Shown: positions 29,669-37,202 of the stretch, one piece after another
How the letters are laid out: each line of letters begins with the position of its first letter
Position numbering within the stretch: the stretch's first letter is position 1
Assembly: GCF_007290395.2 (NCBI RefSeq)
Contig: NZ_CP041656.2
Location: forward strand, 1,674,001-1,738,000
Direction of reading: 5' to 3'
Length of the DNA: 64,000 bases
DNA from: Bradyrhizobium cosmicum
GTDB lineage: Bacteria; Pseudomonadota; Alphaproteobacteria; Rhizobiales; Xanthobacteraceae
Position numbers and translations under genes: made by a program
The notes under the pieces: model-generated
The model's input: only the letters and a program-made list of their open reading frames with translations
The model's database searches: none
Told to the model about the DNA's origin: nothing

Positions 29669-31200
29669 CGGAAAGATTGTTCGAAGGCGCGGATTGGGAT
29701 TTTCACACCTTGCAGCGCATCACCGATGCCTGCGAGGAGGTGGCGAAGAACGATCTCGGGCTCGACGTCTATCCGAACCAGATCGAGGTCATCACCGCCG
29801 AGCAGATGCTGGATGCCTACTCCTCGGTCGGCATGCCGCTGTTCTACAAGCACTGGTCCTTCGGCAAGCAGTTCGCCTATCACGAGGCCTCCTACCGCAA
29901 GGGCCTGATGGGCCTCGCCTATGAGATCGTGATCAACTCTTCGCCCTGCATCTCCTATCTGATGGAGGAGAACACGGCGACAATGCAGACGCTGGTGATC
30001 GCGCATGCCGCCTTCGGCCACAACCACTTCTTCAAGAACAACTATCTGTTCAAGCAGTGGACCGACGCCGACGGCATCCTGGACTATCTCGATTTCGCCA
30101 AGACCTACGTCATGCAATGCGAGGAGCGCTACGGCCGCACCGAGGTCGAGCGCACGCTGGACGCTGCGCATGCGCTGATGTCGCACGGCATCGACCGCTA
30201 TCCCGGCAAGAAGAAGCTCGACCTGCGCGCCGAGGAGAAGCGGGCGGGGCGGCGCCGTCAGCACGAGGAGGAGGTCTTCAACGATCTCTGGCGGACGGTC
30301 CCCAAGGGCGCCGCCAAGAGCAAGTCCACGCTCAGCCTCGAGCGCCGCCGCAAGCTGCTCGGCCTGCCGCAGGAAAACCTGCTCTATTTCCTGGAGAAGA
30401 GCGCGCCGCGGCTGGCTCCCTGGCAGCGCGAACTGCTGCGCATCGTGCGCCACATCGCGCAATATTTCTATCCGCAGAGCCAGACCAAGGTCATGAACGA
30501 GGGCACCGCGACCTACGTCCACTACCGCATCATGACCAAGCTGCACCAGACTGGCCGCATCACCGACGGCAATTTCCTCGAATTCCTGCAATCGCACACC
30601 AACGTGGTGTTCCAGCCCGAATTCGATGATCGGCGCTTCTCGGGCTTCAATCCCTATGCGCTGGGCTTCGCCATGATGCAGGACATCGAGCGCATCGTCA
30701 CCAGGCCGGAAGACGAGGATCGGGAATGGTTCCCCGATATCGCCGGCAAGAACGACGTGATGGGCGTGCTGCGCGACGTCTGGGCCAACTACCGCGACGA
30801 AAGCTTCATCGCCCAGTTCCTGAGCCCGAAGCTGATGCGGCAGCTCCGCATGTTCCATCTGCACGACGATCCCGAGGAGCGTGCGGGCATTAGGGTCGAT
30901 GCGATCCATGATGAGCGCGGCTTCCGCCGCGTGCGGCGTGAGCTGGCGCGGCAGCACGATGTCGGCTACATCGACGCCAACATCGAGGTGGTCGACGTCG
31001 ATCTCTCCGGCGACCGCCGGCTGATCCTGCACCACCACGTCATCAAGGGCGCGCAGCTCAACGAGACCGACGCCAAGCGGGTGCTCCAGCACCTCGCCGA
31101 TCTCTGGACCTACGACGTCTCGCTGATCGAGGTCGACGCCAACGACAAGGTGCTGCGCGAATATGTCGTAAGCCCGCGCCCGGTCACCGCGGCGGCCTGA
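29665..31200 (+). CDS. spoVR: SpoVR (YcgB) family protein
   Basis: SpoVR-family proteins were named from a Bacillus cortex-formation gene but are widespread in non-sporulating bacteria, where they occur with PrkA and YeaH. The 511-residue protein starts MTERLFEGADWDF and carries the family stretches KHWSFGKQF near 70, NEGTATYVHY near 278 and PYALGFAM near 330. The start is the ATG at 29665, which overlaps the yeaH stop; a longer reading frame upstream is the yeaH gene in another frame. It is the last gene of the operon. Its biochemical role is unknown. Confidence 0.92.
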   Translation: MTERLFEGADWDFHTLQRITDACEEVAKNDLGLDVYPNQIEVITAEQMLDAYSSVGMPLFYKHWSFGKQFAYHEASYRKGLMGLAYEIVINSSPCISYLMEENTATMQTLVIAHAAFGHNHFFKNNYLFKQWTDADGILDYLDFAKTYVMQCEERYGRTEVERTLDAAHALMSHGIDRYPGKKKLDLRAEEKRAGRRRQHEEEVFNDLWRTVPKGAAKSKSTLSLERRRKLLGLPQENLLYFLEKSAPRLAPWQRELLRIVRHIAQYFYPQSQTKVMNEGTATYVHYRIMTKLHQTGRITDGNFLEFLQSHTNVVFQPEFDDRRFSGFNPYALGFAMMQDIERIVTRPEDEDREWFPDIAGKNDVMGVLRDVWANYRDESFIAQFLSPKLMRQLRMFHLHDDPEERAGIRVDAIHDERGFRRVRRELARQHDVGYIDANIEVVDVDLSGDRRLILHHHVIKGAQLNETDAKRVLQHLADLWTYDVSLIEVDANDKVLREYVVSPRPVTAAA

Positions 31201-31251
31201 GGGGGCTGGCTGCTCCTGTCGCACCGACGTGGCGGATAGCTCGCCCGCAGC

Positions 31252-31388
31252 CCATCCTTCGAGACGCCCGCCTTTGGCGGGCCCTCAGGATGAGGGGGGA
31301 GTGCGTGGTTGCAATTTCCACGAATCGAGATGCTGCTTGGCCTCATCCTGAGGAGACCGCTGGAAGCGATCGTCTCGAAGCACGAGGC
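31252..31388. repeat. Palindromic intergenic repeat, family C
   Basis: Two related arms face each other after the spoVR stop. The left arm (31252-31298) includes CCTTCGAGACGCCCGCC and GGGCCCTCAGGATGAGG. The right arm (31341-31388) includes CCTCATCCTGAGGAG and CGTCTCGAAGCACGAGG. They pair as an inverted repeat across about 40 bases of spacer. The element lies between the convergent spoVR and DUF1801 genes and could act as a bidirectional terminator. Only one copy is in the window. Confidence 0.6.
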
Positions 31389-31416
31389 GCATGCGCTGGC
31401 CTTCACCAAGGATGCT

Positions 31417-31854
31417 CTAAACCGGCTTCTTGGCCGGCTTCTTCTTCGACGCATTCAGCTCGACCGCCGCGCGGATCAGCGCCATCAACGCCTTCTCATT
31501 GATCTTCGCACCCTCGTGAAAATCGATCGCGCGCCGCACGTTTCCCTCAAGGCTGGAATTGAACAGGCCGGACGGGTCATCCAGCGCTGCACCCTTCGCA
31601 AACGTCATCTTCACCACCGCCTTGTAGGTCTCGCCGGTGCAGATGATGCCGTCGTGCTCCCACACGGGAACGCCGCGCCACTTCCATTCCTCGGTGACAT
31701 CAGGGTCGGCCTCCTTGATCAGGGCACGGATTCGCTCGAGCATCTCGCCGCGCCAGTCGCCGAGCTCCTTGATCCTGCCGTCGATCATCTTGGACGGCGA
31801 AGCACTGTCAGCTTTCGTCGGGCTGCTTGTCTTTGCCGTGACAGCTTTTTTCAT
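31417..31854 (-). CDS. DUF1801 domain protein
   Basis: The function is not established; DUF1801 (YdhG-like) proteins are small alpha/beta proteins. The 145-residue protein has a Lys/Ser/Thr-rich N terminus (1-20) and the family core with EWKWRGVPVWEHDGIICTGE and KMTFAKGAALDDP. It ends in a lysine-rich tail, KKKPAKKP. The start at 31854 is supported by GAGGCGACC before the ATG. It is the last gene of the ArsR/SRPBCC/membrane-protein operon, 11 bases after the small membrane protein, and DUF1801 proteins are often found next to SRPBCC genes. Confidence 0.82.
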   Translation of the reverse strand: MKKAVTAKTSSPTKADSASPSKMIDGRIKELGDWRGEMLERIRALIKEADPDVTEEWKWRGVPVWEHDGIICTGETYKAVVKMTFAKGAALDDPSGLFNSSLEGNVRRAIDFHEGAKINEKALMALIRAAVELNASKKKPAKKPV

Positions 31855-31865
31855 GGTCGCCTCGT

Positions 31866-32072
31866 TCACGCGTTGCTGCGTCGGCTGAGATGGGTCAGCG
31901 CGAACAGATATAGCCCGGTGATCAACAGCGGGATCAGCGGCACAAGCGCGAGGAAGCCGATCCATGCGGCCTGGATTTGCTGAATCATGGCGACGATGTT
32001 GGCGATGACGGCGATCGTGAACGCGATCGACAGCCAGCGATGGATCTGCCGAATCCGCATGTTCGAGTTCAT
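31866..32072 (-). CDS. Small two-helix membrane protein
   Basis: I do not recognise a named family. The 67-residue protein has two predicted membrane helices (about 14-31 and 36-58) with basic ends (MRIRQIHRW and SRRSNA). GGGAGGT sits upstream of the ATG at 32072, which decides the start; the longer open frame to 32183 would overlap the SRPBCC gene heavily. It lies between the SRPBCC and DUF1801 genes in the same orientation, so it is probably controlled by the ArsR regulator. Confidence 0.72.
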   Translation of the reverse strand: MNSNMRIRQIHRWLSIAFTIAVIANIVAMIQQIQAAWIGFLALVPLIPLLITGLYLFALTHLSRRSNA

Positions 32073-32112
32073 TGGGACCTCCCTTGAGAATTGATCTGTG
32101 CTGGTGGCGTGG

Positions 32113-32544
32113 CTACTCAACCCGCGCCAGCACCTCGTCCAGCTTGGCGAGAAATTGCTTCCAGCCGGCATGTGCGCCGCCATAGGCCTGCTTCTGTGTC
32201 GGGCTGAAGCCGGCTTGCTCGACGCGCAGGTGAGTGCCCGCGCCCGTCGGGGTGAGCGTGAAGGTCACCACGCTCTTCAGATCGAAGGCCGCGTCCGCAT
32301 GCGAGAAGTTCCAGGTGTAGGCGAGCATGCGCTGCGGCTCGATGGCGAGCACCTCGCAGTCCAGCACGCCGCCCCATTCGCCGCGAAGGTTGAAGCGATG
32401 ACCGACCGAGGGCTTGAAGTCGTTCTTCATCAGCCATTCCTCGATCAGATGCGGCTGCGTCAGCGCGCGCCAGATCCGCTCCGCCGGGGCGGCAAATTCG
32501 CGCTCGATCACCACGGAGCGCATCTCGGCTGCGGCTTCTGTCAT
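32113..32544 (-). CDS. SRPBCC (AHSA1-like) domain protein
   Basis: This is a START-like hydrophobic-cavity protein of the AHSA1 group, 143 residues. Family features are the EREFAAPAERIWRALTQPHLIEEWL segment (residues 14-38, with the conserved Trp and Pro), GEWGGVLDCEVLAIEP and the C-terminal HAGWKQFLAKLDEVL helix. It overlaps the arsR-type gene by four bases (ATGA). ArsR plus AHSA1 pairs are common; the ligand is unknown and no sequence feature identifies it. Confidence 0.9.
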   Translation of the reverse strand: MTEAAAEMRSVVIEREFAAPAERIWRALTQPHLIEEWLMKNDFKPSVGHRFNLRGEWGGVLDCEVLAIEPQRMLAYTWNFSHADAAFDLKSVVTFTLTPTGAGTHLRVEQAGFSPTQKQAYGGAHAGWKQFLAKLDEVLARVE

Positions 32545-32864
32545 TGGTCCATCCTCTTCAGGAGATCGTCGAGCGCATCGAGCCGGTTCTGCCAGAACCC
32601 GGCCATCTGGCTGGTCCAGTCGATCAGCGGATTGAGCGCACCGGGCTGCGCGCTGTAGTGGGTTTGCCGTCCCTCGTGGCGGTCGCGGACGAGACCGGCC
32701 TGCTTCAGCGCGCCAAGATGCTTCGACACCGCCGGCTGGGAAACGCCCGATCGCGCCGTCAGCGCCCCGACCGTCTGCTCCCCCTCGCGGCACAGCCGCT
32801 CGAAGATCGCCCGCCGGGTTGGGTCGGCGAGCGTCCGGAACAGAAGGTCGGGAGCGGCGGGCAT
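32541..32864 (-). CDS. ArsR-family winged-helix repressor (SdpR-like)
   Basis: The 107-residue DNA-binding protein has LADPTRRAIFERL at 12-24 and the recognition helix region SGVSQPAVSKHLGALKQAGLV at about 39-59. It has no CxC metal-binding site, so it is probably not metal-responsive. The C-terminal part (WTSQMAGFWQNRLDALDDLL) is as in ArsR partners of AHSA1 proteins. Two identical-class palindromes immediately upstream are likely its operators, giving autoregulation of the four-gene operon (inference). Confidence 0.92.
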   Translation of the reverse strand: MPAAPDLLFRTLADPTRRAIFERLCREGEQTVGALTARSGVSQPAVSKHLGALKQAGLVRDRHEGRQTHYSAQPGALNPLIDWTSQMAGFWQNRLDALDDLLKRMDQ

Positions 32865-32872
32865 TGGTGATC

Positions 32873-32890
32873 CATAACCTGTAAGTTATG
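32873..32890. promoter_or_regulatory. Putative ArsR operator, proximal copy
   Basis: The site reads CATAAC-N6-GTTATG, an exact inverted repeat with six-base arms, nine bases upstream of the ArsR start codon. The spacing would let bound repressor cover the ribosome-binding or transcription start region. Confidence 0.65.
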
Positions 32891-32898
32891 GATTAATT

Positions 32899-32916
32899 CA
32901 TAACCGTGTGGTTATG
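32899..32916. promoter_or_regulatory. Putative ArsR operator, distal copy
   Basis: A second CATAAC-N6-GTTATG (here the arms extend to seven bases, CATAACC/GGTTATG) lies 26 bases centre to centre from the first, separated by an AT-rich stretch containing ATTAAT. The duplicated motif with different central bases argues for a real protein-binding site. Confidence 0.65.
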
Positions 32917-32944
32917 GGTAAGTCAAGAGCGATATCTCTCGAGA

Positions 32945-33018
32945 AGCGCTTGCGACGAAGCAATCCAGAATTCTCCGCGGAGAGATTCTGGATCGCTTCG
33001 CTTCGCTCGCAATGACGG
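32945..33018. repeat. Palindromic intergenic repeat, family A, copy 1
   Basis: The core GCGACGAAGCAATCCAGA is mirrored by TCTGGATCGCTTCG and a terminal CGCAATGACGG around a central CTCCGCGGAG. The outer left arm seen in copies 2 and 3 has diverged. It lies just downstream of the 3' end of the DsrE gene. Confidence 0.75.
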
Positions 33019-33047
33019 CGAATGTGGCATCGCCTTCGCGGCAAACC

Positions 33048-33497
33048 CTACGGCCGCAGATACAGATAGCCCTGCGACTGCAGCTCGGCCAAACGGACCA
33101 CGCCGCCTTGCTCCGCGCTGACGAAGCCGGGCAGCAGATCCGTCAGCGTGACATTCTGCGCCTTCATCGTGTTGCCGCAGGCGGCGAGCTCGACGCCGTC
33201 CCTGGAGAAATCGCCGACGCGCTTGCTGATATCGGGGTTGGCCTGTGCCGAGTGAAACGCCTTCAGCGCCGGCCCATGGATCACCAGCGCGATCGTCACA
33301 TGCTCGGGTCCGCCGACGCCGTCGATGTGGTTCTGGATGTTGCCGAGCACGAAATTGACCTTCTCGGCGTCGCTGAGGTGATAGACCACTCTGAGCTTGC
33401 TGCCCGCGCCGGCTTCCGTTGCGGCCTGGGCACGCGAGACGCCGAACGCCGTGCCGAAGGCAGACAAGGCGCTCCACAGGATGTTCCGGCGGTTCAT
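33048..33497 (-). CDS. Exported DsrE-family protein
   Basis: DsrE/DsrF-like proteins are small alpha/beta sulfur-relay-type proteins, but exported members have no assigned role. The 149-residue protein starts at 33497, fixed by GAGGAG upstream. An N-terminal signal sequence (MNRRNILWSALSAFGTAFG, cleavage near AQA-AT) includes an RR pair that could use the Tat route. The DsrE fold follows, with VTIALVIHGPALKAF and a single Cys in AACGNTM at the position of the DsrE active Cys. Its neighbours give no clue to function. Confidence 0.8.
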   Translation of the reverse strand: MNRRNILWSALSAFGTAFGVSRAQAATEAGAGSKLRVVYHLSDAEKVNFVLGNIQNHIDGVGGPEHVTIALVIHGPALKAFHSAQANPDISKRVGDFSRDGVELAACGNTMKAQNVTLTDLLPGFVSAEQGGVVRLAELQSQGYLYLRP

Positions 33498-33537
33498 GGC
33501 GATCTCCTCGATTAAGCCTGACTTCGCCGGAGACATA

Positions 33538-34158
33538 TCATTTGTGGCGGAGCGCGGCGAGTTCCTCGCGGTCGGTCACCAGCGAGGCGCACTCGCCGAT
33601 GCCGGTGCGGTCGAGGCGGAAAATCCCGTCGTCGGCGCCGGCGACCAGCGATTGCTCGGCTTCGTCATCCGGCTTGTTGTTCTGCCAGACCCTGACCCGC
33701 TCGAGCCGCACGATCGCCGATTTGTCGTCCTTCGAAAGCGCGACGCCGATGCCGCCGCCCTCGCAATCGACGCCGCAGCCGAGCCGCACCTCGTTGCCGT
33801 CTTTTGTGAACACGACATGGCTGCACCAGCCGCTGGAGTCGAAATCGCCGGAGCGATGGCGATATCTGAAGCCGAGCCGGAAGGAATTGTGCACCTGCTT
33901 GTCCTCCCTGTCGAGTTCGGCCGAAACCAGCAGCTTCACGGCGGCGACCTTCTGCTTCGGATGTCGCGCCAGGTGCTCGGCATCGTAGCGGCGGACGAAG
34001 CAGGCATAGGCCTTGCTGCCGGGCGCCCCGGCATACATTCGCGCATCGAAGCTGTCCGCCTCGGTCTTGCCCGCCTCGCGGATGTCGTCGCCGTCGCCGG
34101 CCCGGGCGGCGCCGACGAATGCAGCAAGGACGAATGGAAGGATGAGGGCAGCTTTCAT
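33538..34158 (-). CDS. Exported protein of unknown function
   Basis: No family was recognised. The 206-residue protein begins at 34158 with a signal peptide (MKAALILPFVLAAFVGAARAGDG, cleavage probably after ARA). The mature part is rich in charged residues and has four cysteines, including CGVDCEGGGIGV near 130-141, and a beta-strand-rich pattern. It lies 40 bases before the DsrE gene in the same direction, so the two may be co-transcribed. No ribosome-binding site stands out. Confidence 0.7.
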   Translation of the reverse strand: MKAALILPFVLAAFVGAARAGDGDDIREAGKTEADSFDARMYAGAPGSKAYACFVRRYDAEHLARHPKQKVAAVKLLVSAELDREDKQVHNSFRLGFRYRHRSGDFDSSGWCSHVVFTKDGNEVRLGCGVDCEGGGIGVALSKDDKSAIVRLERVRVWQNNKPDDEAEQSLVAGADDGIFRLDRTGIGECASLVTDREELAALRHK

Positions 34159-34358
34159 GGTCGCACCGGGCGCGTGAACGGCCCGCATCGGGACAGCGGG
34201 GTCGACTGGCAGTTAGTCGCAAGCCGGGCGCAGCGCGTTCACGTGCGAATGCTTCGCACTCCCGTGGGGAGCCTCGCGCAAGGTTCCAGCCTTAACACCT
34301 TAGAAGGAGGGGCGTTCCTAAACCCCAGGTTGTTGCAAAAGACTGGTGGCGGTCGAAC

Positions 34359-34943
34359 ATGTCCGTAAGTCAGAACTTGCCCCACGTCACGATCGGCTAT
34401 TCCCGGGGACGGCTGCTGATGATCTTCGGCGCCTGCCTGCTGCTGACGCTGCTCTGTGCCGGGCTCGCCTTCACCTGGCAGGAAGGCAAGGGCGTCACCA
34501 CGTTCGAGCTCGCCGCCTGCTATATCGGCGCGGTGTTTTTCGGCCTTGCCACCTGCAGGATGCTCTGGAGGCTGGCCACCGCCAGGGCGCCGGTGGTCTT
34601 CATCAACCGTGTCGGCATTCGCGACACCAGACTCGCCGACGAGACCATCGCCTGGAGCGCCGTGCGGAAGATACAGATCTGGGACCAGCGCGCGCAGAAG
34701 TGCGTCGTGCTCAAGGTCGATCCGCTTGTCGCCAAGCGATTTGCCGGAGGATTTCTGACGCGCGCATTGATGAGCAAGGCGCTCGGCGCCGATGGCGTGG
34801 TCGTCAATGCCGGCGGCCTGACCATGGACGTCGGAACATTGCTCGAGATCTGCAAGCAATATTGGGGCGCCGGACGACCTGCCCATTCTGACGACGCCGT
34901 ACCGGAGCCCGAGCCCGAGGCCGAGCCGGTGCCTGTCGGCTAA
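34359..34943 (+). CDS. Two-helix membrane protein with PH-like domain, paralogue of 25481-26122
   Basis: The function is unknown. The 194-residue protein has two membrane helices (about 20-40 and 50-70) and a cytoplasmic domain. FFGLATCRMLW, RAPVVFIN and GIRDTRLADETIAWSAV match the order and spacing of the other copy. It is of the STM3941-like type. The C terminus is acidic and proline-rich (VPEPEPEAEPVP). It is a lone gene on the plus strand between minus-strand and plus-strand units, with no operon partner. Confidence 0.7.
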   Translation: MSVSQNLPHVTIGYSRGRLLMIFGACLLLTLLCAGLAFTWQEGKGVTTFELAACYIGAVFFGLATCRMLWRLATARAPVVFINRVGIRDTRLADETIAWSAVRKIQIWDQRAQKCVVLKVDPLVAKRFAGGFLTRALMSKALGADGVVVNAGGLTMDVGTLLEICKQYWGAGRPAHSDDAVPEPEPEAEPVPVG

Positions 34944-34958
34944 AGCGGCGCGGAATCT

Positions 34959-34973
34959 CCCGGCAGTGCCGGG
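34959..34973. terminator. Possible hairpin after the membrane-protein gene
   Basis: CCCGG-CAGTG-CCGGG can fold into a short GC-rich stem 15 bases after the stop codon at 34943. There is no T-run after it, so it is at best a weak intrinsic terminator. Confidence 0.3.
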
Positions 34974-35214
34974 CCGATGTTCCAGCTACGTGGACAACGC
35001 GATCGCAGGGTAGAGTCCAGGTTTCGCGAGAAGATTTAGTCGCTGCTAGGACCGGGAAGGTTCAAGCTCCGTGCGGCCTTCGCTCTCTGGAACCCGATAT
35101 TGCGATTTGCTTAGACATTTGTCCCGGTCCGTCAATGTGATAGCCTTCACAGACAATCGCCTCTCGACGTCGTAGGTTAATCTCGCCACTTGCAAGTTGG
35201 TGGAGTACGCCGCA

Positions 35215-36738
35215 ATGGGCGAAATTCGCAACTTCAAATCTGGAAATCAGGACGAGCCGCCGCCGCATGGCGTGATGCCGCGTCGTCTCGCAGCCATTAT
35301 TGTCGGCGATATCGCGTCCTACAGCCGCTTGATGCAGGTCGATGAGGAAGGCACGCATGTCCGCGTCAAGCGGATCGAGCGGGATCTCATCCAACCCAGC
35401 ATCGTCGAACACCACGGAAGTCTGGTGAAGACGACGGGCGACGGCTTCATTGCCATTTTCGACAGCCCTGTCGAGGCTGTTCGATGCAGCATCGTCATCC
35501 AGCAAAATCTTGTCGGCCGCAATGCCTCGCTTCCGAAGGATACTCGGATCGAATACCGGATTGGCGTCAATCTCGGTGATGTCATCGTCGAACCGGACGA
35601 TGTCTACGGCGATGGCGTCAACATCGCCTCACGCATCGAGGGCATCGCCGAGCCCGGTCAGGTCTACATCTCGGGCGCGATCTACGAACAGATCAAGCAC
35701 AAGGTGGTGTGCGGTTATGAATCGCTCGGGGATCGCAAGGTCAAGAACATCACCGATCCCGTCCGTGTCTATCGCGTCCTGCCCGACGCGGATGCGGTCG
35801 GCAAGACGCGCGGCCGTCGCGAGAACGTTCTGCTCGTTCTCCTAAGTATCACCGTGATGATGATTGCCGCGGGCGTGCTCTGGTATTTGCTCGCGCAGCC
35901 GGGCAGGGTCGGCCAGCAGGCCGCTGCGCCAGCCGTGTCTCCGGTCGCGTCCCCGAGCCCGGAGCCTTCGCCGCGCGAAGCGGCCGTGCAGACGCCGCAG
36001 CCATCGCCCTCGCTTGCCTCGTCACCTCCGCCTGCACCGGTGTCCAGTCCCTCGGCAACGCCGCTCCGTGAACCCGAATTGATCGCCATCCGCGGCGGCA
36101 GCTTCGCGATGGGAAGCAATGACGATCCGACCGAACGGCCGGTTCACCAGGTCACGGTCAAGCCGTTCTCGATCGGCAAATATCCGGTGACGGTGCAGGA
36201 GTGGAACGAGTGCGCGGCTGCAAAAGAGTGCGGCTTCGCGGCCATCGGCAACGATGACGCGCCGGTCACCAATGTCAGCTGGACCGACGCTCAGCAATAT
36301 GTCGCCTATCTCGCGAAGGCGACGAAGAGAGCTTACCGGCTCCCCAGCGAGGCCGAATGGGAATATGCCGCGCGCGGTGGAACGTCGACCAAATATTGGT
36401 GGGGCGACAAGCTCCAGCCGGGCATGGCCGGGTGCAAGGACTGCGGCGCTGCCGCGTCCGAGCAGCCGGTAAAAGTGGGAAGCTTCAAGCCCAATCCGTT
36501 TGGCCTCCACGACATGGGCGGCGGCGTCGATCAATGGGTCGAGGACTGCTGGCACAAGACCTATCAGGGGGCGCCCACTGACGGCTCGGCGTGGAGTGGC
36601 GGCGATTGCAGCTCGCACGTGCTGCGCTCGGGCTCTTGGAAAAACGATTCGAGATATGTGCGACCGTCCAACCGCGACGGCTACGATACCAATGTTCGCT
36701 ACCCGACGCATGGGTTTCGTGTCGCGCTCAGTCCCTGA
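35215..36738 (+). CDS. Class III nucleotide cyclase with transmembrane helix and FGE/SUMF1-like periplasmic domain
   Basis: This 507-residue fusion has a cytosolic class III adenylate/guanylate cyclase domain (about 24-190), a membrane helix (about 205-227), a Pro/Ser/Ala-rich linker (236-288) and a periplasmic formylglycine-generating-enzyme-like domain (288-507). The cyclase keeps both metal-binding Asp (Asp32, Asp76 in TTGDGF) and the Asn136/Arg140 pair in GVNIASR, so it should be active. The FGE-like domain has RGGSFAMGS, RLPSEAEWEYAARGG and LRSGSW, but the catalytic Cys pair of true FGE is absent (RSGSWKNDSRYV). Six other Cys (333, 339, 407, 410, 445, 465) may form disulfides. The ATG at 35215 has GGTGGAG upstream; TTG 35197 is also possible. 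Confidence 0.88.
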   Translation: MGEIRNFKSGNQDEPPPHGVMPRRLAAIIVGDIASYSRLMQVDEEGTHVRVKRIERDLIQPSIVEHHGSLVKTTGDGFIAIFDSPVEAVRCSIVIQQNLVGRNASLPKDTRIEYRIGVNLGDVIVEPDDVYGDGVNIASRIEGIAEPGQVYISGAIYEQIKHKVVCGYESLGDRKVKNITDPVRVYRVLPDADAVGKTRGRRENVLLVLLSITVMMIAAGVLWYLLAQPGRVGQQAAAPAVSPVASPSPEPSPREAAVQTPQPSPSLASSPPPAPVSSPSATPLREPELIAIRGGSFAMGSNDDPTERPVHQVTVKPFSIGKYPVTVQEWNECAAAKECGFAAIGNDDAPVTNVSWTDAQQYVAYLAKATKRAYRLPSEAEWEYAARGGTSTKYWWGDKLQPGMAGCKDCGAAASEQPVKVGSFKPNPFGLHDMGGGVDQWVEDCWHKTYQGAPTDGSAWSGGDCSSHVLRSGSWKNDSRYVRPSNRDGYDTNVRYPTHGFRVALSP

Positions 36739-36755
36739 GTGATGGAGTCGATCTG

Positions 36756-37202
36756 ATGCAGATCCTTCGCTGCGTTGCGCTCTCGGCGGCGCTTGCATTG
36801 CTCCCGGGCGTCGCCCATCCGCAGGGCAAGACGGCGCCAAAGGACGCAAAGCTCTATTTCATCACCCCGTATGATGGGCAGAAAGTGCGCGGCGGATTCC
36901 TGGTCCGGTTCGGCTTGCGCAACATGGGCGTGACCCATGCCGGCGACGATTACCAGAATGCCGGCCACCATCATCTGCTGATCGATGTCAACGACCCGAT
37001 CGATCCGAAGGAGCCGATCCCGCAGGACAAGTCGCATCTGCATTTCGGGGCAGGGCAGACCGAAACGCTGCTCGAGCTTCCGCCCGGGACCCACACCCTT
37101 CAACTGGTGCTGGGCGACGCCAAGCACTATCCGTTCGAACCGCCTGTCGTGTCGGACAAGATCACCGTGCGCGTCAGGCAGCCGTCTCAGCGGGGCAGAT
37201 GA
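36756..37202 (+). CDS. Exported DUF4399 protein
   Basis: The function is unknown. The 148-residue protein has a signal peptide (MQILRCVALSAALALLPGVAHP). Its mature domain contains YFITPYDGQKVRGGFLVRFGLRNMGV and a histidine-rich HHHLLIDV, then HFGAGQTETLLELPPGTHTLQLVLGD, typical of DUF4399. The His cluster could bind metal (inference). The start is the ATG at 36756, 17 bases after the cyclase-FGE stop, so the two are probably co-transcribed. Its stop abuts the convergent korB gene with no gap. Confidence 0.85.
   Translation: MQILRCVALSAALALLPGVAHPQGKTAPKDAKLYFITPYDGQKVRGGFLVRFGLRNMGVTHAGDDYQNAGHHHLLIDVNDPIDPKEPIPQDKSHLHFGAGQTETLLELPPGTHTLQLVLGDAKHYPFEPPVVSDKITVRVRQPSQRGR

Noticed and set aside
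29539..31224. Minus-strand frame of 561 codons opposite spoVR
   Set aside because: Same reasoning: the sense gene is certain and the antisense product has no features.
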